A stretch of DNA of 64,000 nucleotides from assembly GCA_002344795.1 (NCBI GenBank), contig DDUM01000055.1, positions 38,026 to 102,025 on the forward strand, in the 5' to 3' direction. Numbering within the stretch: position 1 is the stretch's first letter; each line of letters starts with the position of its first letter. Of the stretch, positions 58,523 to 64,000 are shown in pieces. The DNA is from Flammeovirgaceae bacterium UBA2338. Its GTDB lineage: Bacteria > Bacteroidota > Bacteroidia > Cytophagales > Cyclobacteriaceae. The position numbers were made by a program, and so were the translations under genes. A model generated the notes under the pieces. That model saw nothing but the letters and a program-made list of their open reading frames with translations. It made no database searches and was not told where the DNA came from.

Positions 58523-60277
58523 ATGAGAAAATTGCTATTCCTATTATTATGTCAATTTGGCGCTATTGCCTTCGCTCAGGAATTCAGTCAGCGATATGAA
58601 TTGGTTAATCTTGGCAAGCAGGTCAATACTTTCTATCATGAAGCTGCTCCCGTTATTTCTCCTGACGGAAAGACATTGTATTTTTTTGTTCAAAATCACC
58701 CTGAGAATACTTTTGGTAAAGAGGGAAGTCAGGATATTTGGGTGACTCGCAAGGATGAGAATGGCGAATGGTCTGCACCCGAACATCTCAAAGCACCTTT
58801 CAACAATCAAAGATCCAATCAGGTTTTCAATGTGCTTCCAGACGGTTCTTTATTTGTTCGTGGTGGACGAGGCCGTGATTCCAAAGGATTTTCAATTGTT
58901 AGCCCGGATGGCAATTTTCAGGAACTGGATGTAAAGGGCTATGAGGAAATGGAGAAGGGCAGATTCAATGGTGCCACCATTTCGTCTGATGCCAGGCATA
59001 TGATTCTCTATTTCACCGAAATCCCTAAAAGTATCCGGAGTGATCTTTACGTAAGTAATCAACAGCCAGATGGTACGTGGTCACGACCAGAAAAATTAAA
59101 CATCACAGACCGCTCGGACATGTTTGGTCCTTTTATCGGTCCAGATGATAAGACATTATATTTTGCCAGTGATAAACCTGATCCGAATCGGCAAGGGGGA
59201 TCTGATATTTATAAAGCCACTCGCCTTGATGATACCTGGAAAAATTGGTCTAAGCCTGTAAACCTTGGACCCCCCATAAATACTGCTGCAGGTGATGCTT
59301 ACTTTTCAATGGACGCCAGTGGTAATGTGTTTACTTCACGGGCCAATAGCAGAGTAGACGGGGGAAATCTCGATCTGTTTATTCTTTTGCCAAAAGACAT
59401 TAAGGTTAAAGTGAATGGGATTGTCTATGACGGAGAGACCATGCAGCCTATTACCTCCCGCGTAACAGTAAAACCTAAAAGTGCAGATGCGATAAATATT
59501 GATGTGAAGAATTCTGGAGAATTTGAAACGGGTATTCCTGAAACGGATCAGGTTATAGTTTCAGCCTCAGCAGAGGGATACATTGCAAAGGAATTAACAT
59601 TCCCTATTCCAACCCTTTTTAATGACACTACCATCATCGCTGATATTTATCTTGCTCCCATTCCTAAAAAGCTCATGTTGGCGGGTACCGTATTCGATTC
59701 AAAAACGAATGAACCTATCAAAGCCAGGGTGAACGCCACCTATAAGGAAACTAACTCAAGTAGAAACCTGGACGCGCCAAAGGGAAATTATGAAATGGAG
59801 ATAAATGATATGGGTTGGTATGTATTCAATGCTTCTGCGGAAGGGTATCTCAATGCCGCTGATAGTATAGAAGTGATTAATAATGAAATCAACCCTCTAA
59901 TAAAAGATCTTTACTTAAATAAGATTGAGGTGGGGGTTACGGTGCGATTGAAGAACATTTATTTCGATTTTGACAAAACTACACTGAAGTCAGAATCGTT
60001 CGTTGAATTGGATAAGGTGGTTGATTTGTTAAAAAGTAATCCATCTGTAGAAATTGAAATTTCTGGCCATACCGACAGTAAAGGATCGGATGACTACAAT
60101 TTGAATTTATCTCAAGGCAGATCACAATCTGTTGTTGATTATTTGATCAGCCAGGGAATTGAAAGTTACAGACTTTCCGCTCAGGGGTATGGCGAAACAA
60201 AACCAATCGACTCCAATGATTCGGAAGAGGGTAGAGCCAATAACAGACGAGTAGAGTTTACTGTATTGAAAACTTAA
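58523..60277 (+). CDS. OmpA-family protein with PD40-like propeller and carboxypeptidase-regulatory-like domains
   Basis: It has 584 residues and a signal peptide (MRKLLFLLLCQFGAIAFAQ). PD40/TolB-like beta-propeller repeats follow (about 30-280: PVISPDGKTLYFFVQNHP, GPFIGPDDKTLYFASDKPD). Next are two carboxypeptidase-regulatory-like modules (about 300-460: VYDGETMQPITSRVTVK, VFDSKTNEPIKARVNAT). It ends in an OmpA peptidoglycan-binding domain (NIYFDFDKTTLKSESFVELD, EISGHTDSKGSDDYNLNLSQGRS). Its likely role is tethering the outer membrane to murein. Its stop shares TTAA with the DUF2007 gene. Confidence 0.93.
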   Translation: MRKLLFLLLCQFGAIAFAQEFSQRYELVNLGKQVNTFYHEAAPVISPDGKTLYFFVQNHPENTFGKEGSQDIWVTRKDENGEWSAPEHLKAPFNNQRSNQVFNVLPDGSLFVRGGRGRDSKGFSIVSPDGNFQELDVKGYEEMEKGRFNGATISSDARHMILYFTEIPKSIRSDLYVSNQQPDGTWSRPEKLNITDRSDMFGPFIGPDDKTLYFASDKPDPNRQGGSDIYKATRLDDTWKNWSKPVNLGPPINTAAGDAYFSMDASGNVFTSRANSRVDGGNLDLFILLPKDIKVKVNGIVYDGETMQPITSRVTVKPKSADAINIDVKNSGEFETGIPETDQVIVSASAEGYIAKELTFPIPTLFNDTTIIADIYLAPIPKKLMLAGTVFDSKTNEPIKARVNATYKETNSSRNLDAPKGNYEMEINDMGWYVFNASAEGYLNAADSIEVINNEINPLIKDLYLNKIEVGVTVRLKNIYFDFDKTTLKSESFVELDKVVDLLKSNPSVEIEISGHTDSKGSDDYNLNLSQGRSQSVVDYLISQGIESYRLSAQGYGETKPIDSNDSEEGRANNRRVEFTVLKT

Positions 60278-60498
60278 TCTCGGGCTTCGAGAATTTCGGC
60301 TACCCTGGATTTGTCATTTTCAAAAATATGAAGACGAACCCCGGGAAAGATATCGTTTCTAATCGGATAGATGTTCATAGCGCCCTCACCGCTTAAAAAG
60401 CACGGGATTCCATAAGCATCCAGTTTGGTCTTGGCTAAATTGGCCTCTACACCAGTATCAAACCCTTTAAATACGATAATCTTGTCTTGCTCTTCCAT
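60274..60498 (-). CDS. DUF2007 family small protein
   Basis: The 74 residues match the DUF2007 (putative signal-transducing protein) domain: KIIVFKGFDTGVEANLAKTKLDAYGIPCFLSGEG, then VRLHIFENDKSRVAEILEA. Cytosolic and soluble; the biochemical role is unknown. It ends in the shared TTAA stop of the OmpA-family gene. Confidence 0.88.
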   Translation of the reverse strand: MEEQDKIIVFKGFDTGVEANLAKTKLDAYGIPCFLSGEGAMNIYPIRNDIFPGVRLHIFENDKSRVAEILEARD

Positions 60499-60617
60499 AA
60501 TTTTGGCGTCAACGAATCTAAGATAACTGATCTAAAAGTGACTCTTCCTTTTCGAATAAAAAAATAGTTAAATTCATTAGTAACATTTAAAGACCATCAC
60601 CGTCTTGCTTTTGAACG

Positions 60618-61130
60618 ATGAATCTTGAAGCTTTTGAAAATCGGGTCTTACCATCCAAAAACAAACTTTTTAGGTTTGCGCTAAGGCTTTTAAACAATGC
60701 TGAAGAAGCAGAGGATGTCGTTCAGGAAGTGCTTATAAAGGTGTGGAATGGAAGGGCTGCCATGGATCAGATCAATAATTGGGAGGCCTGGTGCATGAGA
60801 TTGACCAAAAACCTGTCATTGGATCGGTTGAGGGCTCAGAAAAGAAAAGCAACGGATTCAATAGAGGTTGGTTTTGAAGTGAAACAGGAAGGCTTATCGC
60901 CACACGAGAAAGCAGAAATAACTGAAAGTATGCAACAAGTAAATAAACTTATCGCCTCCTTACCCGAAAAGCAACGCCAGGTGATGCACCTCAGGGATGT
61001 GGAGGGGTATAGTTACAACGAGATTGTGGAGATTATGGAGATCGACATGAATCAAGTGAAAGTAAGTTTATTCAGGGCGCGTAGTGCAGTGAGGGAAAAA
61101 TTGATTAAGATAAACGCTTATGGACTCTAA
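60618..61130 (+). CDS. ECF-type RNA polymerase sigma factor
   Basis: The 170 residues have region 2 (FRFALRLLNNAEEAEDVVQEVLIKVWNG) and region 4 (LIASLPEKQRQVMHLRDVEGYSYNEIVEIM, then VKVSLFRARSAVREKL) of the sigma-70 ECF group. No region 3 is present. Next is a membrane protein gene overlapping by 11 bases, probably its anti-sigma factor, then two DUF4252 genes. The cassette may respond to an envelope signal. Confidence 0.95.
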   Translation: MNLEAFENRVLPSKNKLFRFALRLLNNAEEAEDVVQEVLIKVWNGRAAMDQINNWEAWCMRLTKNLSLDRLRAQKRKATDSIEVGFEVKQEGLSPHEKAEITESMQQVNKLIASLPEKQRQVMHLRDVEGYSYNEIVEIMEIDMNQVKVSLFRARSAVREKLIKINAYGL

Positions 61131-61638
61131 AATAGAACAGCTACTTGAGAAATATTGGAAGTGCGAAACTTCCCTGGAAGAAGAGAAAGAGTTGAAAGAT
61201 TATTTCAATGGAAATGATGTACCGGAGGATTTGAAGGAGACAGCAATACTTTTTAAATACTTTGCGGAACAAAAAAAACTGGGAGTAAGTAAAATTGATT
61301 TTGACAAAACCGTAAGGGCAAAGGCAGTGCCTGTTGAAAAAGGCAGAGTGATTAGGATGATTTTCACCACAGCCAAAATTGCTGCGGGTGTGCTTGTGTT
61401 GGTGGCTGCCGCTTATTTAGTAAGACAAGAAATCCGAAAGTCTTATCCTGAAGAAGTGGTAGATACATACAGTGATCCTCAACTGGCATTTGAGGAAACG
61501 AAAAAAGCTTTGATGATGATCTCGAAGACGTTCGGGAAAGCCAAACAGGAAGCTGGTAAGATCACCGTTTTTAATGAGGCAGAAGAGATCATTCAAAAGG
61601 GTGTGGCAAAGGATGATGATGAGAAAATTGAAATTTAA
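61120..61638 (+). CDS. Putative membrane-anchored anti-sigma factor
   Basis: It has 172 residues. The first 70 (KIEQLLEKYWKCETSLEEEKELKDYFNGNDVP) resemble the N-terminal recognition helices of small anti-sigma proteins that start with a C/W-containing helix. A transmembrane helix follows (IFTTAKIAAGVLVLVAAAYLV, about 87-107), then a short periplasmic tail. Start overlaps the sigma gene end by 11 bases, typical of a translationally coupled sigma/anti-sigma pair. No direct motif confirms binding. Confidence 0.7.
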   Translation: MDSKIEQLLEKYWKCETSLEEEKELKDYFNGNDVPEDLKETAILFKYFAEQKKLGVSKIDFDKTVRAKAVPVEKGRVIRMIFTTAKIAAGVLVLVAAAYLVRQEIRKSYPEEVVDTYSDPQLAFEETKKALMMISKTFGKAKQEAGKITVFNEAEEIIQKGVAKDDDEKIEI

Positions 61639-61656
61639 AGCATTAAACAAATTAAC

Positions 61657-62193
61657 ATGAAAAAGATAATCGTATTTGGGGCGATGATGCTCGTAGTAGC
61701 GGGCGCTTACGCACAAGGGGAGGCAGTTTCTAAATTTTTTAGTAAGTATCAGTCTGACGATACTTTTAGCCAAGTAACCATCTCCAGTAAAATGTTTGGA
61801 TTGTTCACCAATATGGAGATGGAGAATAAGGAAGACCAGGAGGTACTGGATGCTATCAGTAAACTTAAGGGGTTGAAAATTTTGGCAAAGGATGAGACAA
61901 GAGATGCACGCGGGTTGTACGATGAGGCCAATAAGATGCTTCCGAAAAGTGAATATGAAGAATTGATGTATGTGCGCGACAAAGACAAAGACATGCGATT
62001 CTTTATAAATGAAAAGGGAGGAAAGATCAATGAACTGGTGATGATAGCTGGAGGTAGTAATGATTTTATGTTACTGTCTGTATTCGGTGAAATCGATTTA
62101 AAACAGATTTCGAAAATTGGAAGCAAGATGGATGTAGACGGGTTGAAAGACCTGGAACGTTTGAAAGACAATAAGAAAGAAAAAAAGAATTAA
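61657..62193 (+). CDS. DUF4252 family protein 1
   Basis: The 178 residues have a signal peptide (KKIIVFGAMMLVVAGAYAQG) and the DUF4252 pattern: VSKFFSKYQSDDTFSQVTISSKMFGLFTN and YEELMYVRDKDKDMRFFINEKGGKINELVMIAGG. The family is common in Bacteroidota next to ECF sigma factors and is of unknown function, probably periplasmic or outer-membrane-associated. It lies 18 bases after the anti-sigma-like gene. Confidence 0.88.
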   Translation: MKKIIVFGAMMLVVAGAYAQGEAVSKFFSKYQSDDTFSQVTISSKMFGLFTNMEMENKEDQEVLDAISKLKGLKILAKDETRDARGLYDEANKMLPKSEYEELMYVRDKDKDMRFFINEKGGKINELVMIAGGSNDFMLLSVFGEIDLKQISKIGSKMDVDGLKDLERLKDNKKEKKN

Positions 62194-62253
62194 AAAGATC
62201 AGATCAGGAAGGGCAAACTCAACATTTACCTTCCTTTTTCGTTTAAGCCAATT

Positions 62254-62808
62254 ATGAAACGTACTTGTCTCTTATTTATTTGTGTTTGCCTTGTAGGATT
62301 CAATTTTCAGGCTGTAGGCCAAACGGAAACAACGATAGCGCTCAATAAACGTTTTGATGACGCACTCACTTTGTATTTCTATAAGAATACGTTACGGATG
62401 CTTAACCAGTCTGAAAACAAAGAGTTTGATGATTTGATCAAGGATATCGAAAAGATGAAATTTTTGGTGATCGACAAAACCTCTGATCGTTTTGGTTCTG
62501 CAGATTATAAAAAATTGACCACTGACTACAAAGGGGAGGACTACGAAGAGATTATGACCAGTAGGTTTGATGGAAAGAATTTTGATGTATTACTGAACGA
62601 GCGAAATGGAACGACCAAAGGTATGGTAGTATTGGTCAACGATTCCTCCAGTTTGTATGTTTTGGATATCCTCGGTAAAGTGGAATTGAATAAGGTGACA
62701 AAACTATTTCGAGAGATTGACAACAGCGCTGAAATAGGTAAAATGATAAAGGCATTCTCTGATGATCATGATTCGCGTGATCGGGTAAGAAGGGTGGATA
62801 AGAATTAA
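62254..62808 (+). CDS. DUF4252 family protein 2
   Basis: The 184 residues have a signal peptide (KRTCLLFICVCLVGFNFQAVG) and weaker but parallel DUF4252 features: NKEFDDLIKDIEKMKFLVID, GEDYEEIMTSRFDGKNFDVLLNERNGTTKGMVVLV. Same order and length as the preceding paralogue, so the pair is a tandem duplication that has diverged. Sixty bases separate them; the ABC transporter gene follows after 11. Confidence 0.82.
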   Translation: MKRTCLLFICVCLVGFNFQAVGQTETTIALNKRFDDALTLYFYKNTLRMLNQSENKEFDDLIKDIEKMKFLVIDKTSDRFGSADYKKLTTDYKGEDYEEIMTSRFDGKNFDVLLNERNGTTKGMVVLVNDSSSLYVLDILGKVELNKVTKLFREIDNSAEIGKMIKAFSDDHDSRDRVRRVDKN

Positions 62809-62819
62809 AACCAATTCAT

Positions 62820-63710
62820 TTGAAAGCAGTTTTACAGATCGAAAATCTGACCAAGAATTTTGGTCGGCTCCGTGCAGTAAATAACATGAACCTTGAGGTG
62901 GGTGCAGGTCAGGTATTTGGTATGCTTGGCCCCAATGGTAGCGGAAAAACTACTACACTTGGTATGTTGATGAGTGTGGTCAATCCTTCATCAGGTAGTT
63001 TTAAATGGTTTGGTGAGGAGGCTACACATGAAACACGAAAGAAGATTGGTGCAGTCCTTGAACATCCCATCTTTTACCCCTATCTGAGTGGGCAAAAGAA
63101 TTTGGAACTCACAGCCATGATAAAGGGGGCTTCCAGCGAACAAATTACTGAGGTGCTGCAATTGGTAGAACTCTCCGATAGGAAGCACGACAAATACAAA
63201 ACATATTCTTTGGGAATGAAGCAACGACTTGCCATTGCTTCCGCATTGCTTAATGACCCACAGGTATTGATTTTGGATGAGCCCACCAATGGATTGGATC
63301 CAATGGGTATTGCAGAGATCAGGGAGCTTATCAAAAAGATTGCCTCTGATGGAAGAACGATCATACTTGCAAGTCACTTATTGGATGAAGTACAGAAAGT
63401 GTGTACTCACTTTGCTGTATTGAAGAAGGGAAACATGGTGTATAGCGGACCGGTGGAGGATGTAAGTAAAGGTTCGGAAACGGTAGAAGTAAATGCAGAA
63501 GGTGATATTTGGGAAGTACTGAATACTTTCGATGGGGTATCTTCTGTAAACCGCGAAAATGGCTTTTATGAAGTAAAACTAAAAGATGGAATTAAAAGTA
63601 AAGACTTAAATAAATTCCTATTTGAGCAAGGAGTTACCGCATCCCATTTGGTGACGAAAAAGAGAAGCCTGGAAAAACAATTTTTAGAAATTTTGGCCGA
63701 ATCGAAATAA
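62820..63710 (+). CDS. ABC-2 type transporter ATP-binding protein
   Basis: The 296 residues have Walker A GMLGPNGSGKTTTLG, the signature as YSLGMKQRLAIASALLNDP, Walker B VLILDEPTNGLDP and a switch histidine in ILASHLLDEV. The start codon is TTG at 62820, giving MKAVLQIENLTKNFG. Domain layout fits drug, gliding or polysaccharide-type ABC-2 exporters (GldA/NodI class). The permease gene starts at its stop codon (TAATG). Confidence 0.92.
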   Translation: MKAVLQIENLTKNFGRLRAVNNMNLEVGAGQVFGMLGPNGSGKTTTLGMLMSVVNPSSGSFKWFGEEATHETRKKIGAVLEHPIFYPYLSGQKNLELTAMIKGASSEQITEVLQLVELSDRKHDKYKTYSLGMKQRLAIASALLNDPQVLILDEPTNGLDPMGIAEIRELIKKIASDGRTIILASHLLDEVQKVCTHFAVLKKGNMVYSGPVEDVSKGSETVEVNAEGDIWEVLNTFDGVSSVNRENGFYEVKLKDGIKSKDLNKFLFEQGVTASHLVTKKRSLEKQFLEILAESK

Positions 63711-64000
63711 TGCTACATCTCTTACAAATAGATCTTAAAAAACTGACCAGTTACCGTACCTTCTGGGTGGTTTGCGGCCTGTATTTCTTTACGTTAGGCA
63801 CCACTACGGCCAGTGGTATGGAGTTCTTAAAATGGCTGGTAAGCATGGGTGCCAGCTTTGGTACTGAAATTAATATAACCAGAATTCCGTTTTACCACTT
63901 CCCGGATGTATGGCAAAATATCACTTTTGTAAGTGGATTCTTCAAAGCGATACTGGCCTTTATGGTTGTTATTAGTATCACCAATGAATTTACCTACCGT
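63710..64000 (+). CDS. ABC-2 type permease (5' part, truncated by window end)
   Basis: The first 97 codons are visible. An amphipathic start (MLHLLQIDLKKLTSYRTFWV) leads into a first helix (VVCGLYFFTLGTTTASG) and a second (FFKAILAFMVVISITNEFTYR). This matches the DUF/ABC2_membrane permeases that pair with the preceding ATPase. It overlaps that gene by one base. The rest lies outside the window. Confidence 0.8.
   Translation, partial: MLHLLQIDLKKLTSYRTFWVVCGLYFFTLGTTTASGMEFLKWLVSMGASFGTEINITRIPFYHFPDVWQNITFVSGFFKAILAFMVVISITNEFTYR

Overview
The window is a contiguous piece of a Bacteroidota chromosome, most likely from the Cytophagales. The evidence is the ribosomal gene order; TTTG-N19/20-TAnnTTTG promoters of the Bacteroidota type; few clear Shine-Dalgarno sites; zinc-free L36 and S14; lysine-rich tails on L22 and L17; and families typical of the phylum (DUF4252, DUF4139/MuiA, DUF7935-like, LptD next to an amidase and an MCE protein). 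Nothing looks like a prophage, plasmid or CRISPR locus. I found no tRNA or rRNA gene.

Layout. 1-645 is the 3' part of a rhomboid protease gene. 646-1479 is a tandem array of four REPIN-like elements with copies of both flanking gene ends embedded. 1480-2951 holds rlmN and a small secreted protein (- strand). 3226-6310 is a three-gene unit (DUF1611 protein, Asp/Glu racemase, dipeptide-epimerase-like enolase) that suggests D-amino-acid or murein-peptide metabolism. 6445-8430 encodes a FecCD-type permease and its ATPase. 8595-23194 is a large ribosomal protein operon (rplC to rplQ with secY, map, infA, rpoA). It lacks rpsJ at its head, has a second promoter before rpsH and ends at a strong terminator.

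23283-26111 carries carA and eno, split by a four-helix-bundle gene flanked by inverted repeats that resembles a small mobile cassette. 26112-33741 is a mixed stretch: lipoprotein, SnoaL-like protein, tandem paralogous membrane proteins, a FtsB/DivIC-type protein, a beta-barrel protein, an Ldh-family dehydrogenase, MuiA and Ppx/GppA. 33831-36960 has a tiny membrane protein, a PccB-type carboxyltransferase and an M42 peptidase, followed by a MITE-like repeat. 37274-40916 groups three shikimate-pathway genes (aroA, aroB, DAHP synthase/chorismate mutase). 41002-44075 has proline dehydrogenase and lysS.

44088-48659 is an envelope cluster: lptD divergent from an amidase plus an MCE-domain protein. 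48679-57762 contains an MccB-type carboxyltransferase, a SirB1-like protein, a redoxin, a phosphopantetheinyl transferase, WD40 and DivIVA proteins, folB, an IscA-like protein, an FkbM methyltransferase, a YkvA protein, a Rossmann oxidoreductase and dtd. 57970-64000 has a membrane protein, an OmpA-family protein, an ECF sigma factor with a membrane partner and two DUF4252 proteins, then an ABC-2 exporter cut off by the window end.

Most of the window is housekeeping. The parts that most repay a second look are the REPIN array with captured gene ends, the DUF1611/racemase/epimerase unit, the inverted-repeat-flanked four-helix-bundle gene and the run of convergent gene pairs sharing a TTAA double stop.
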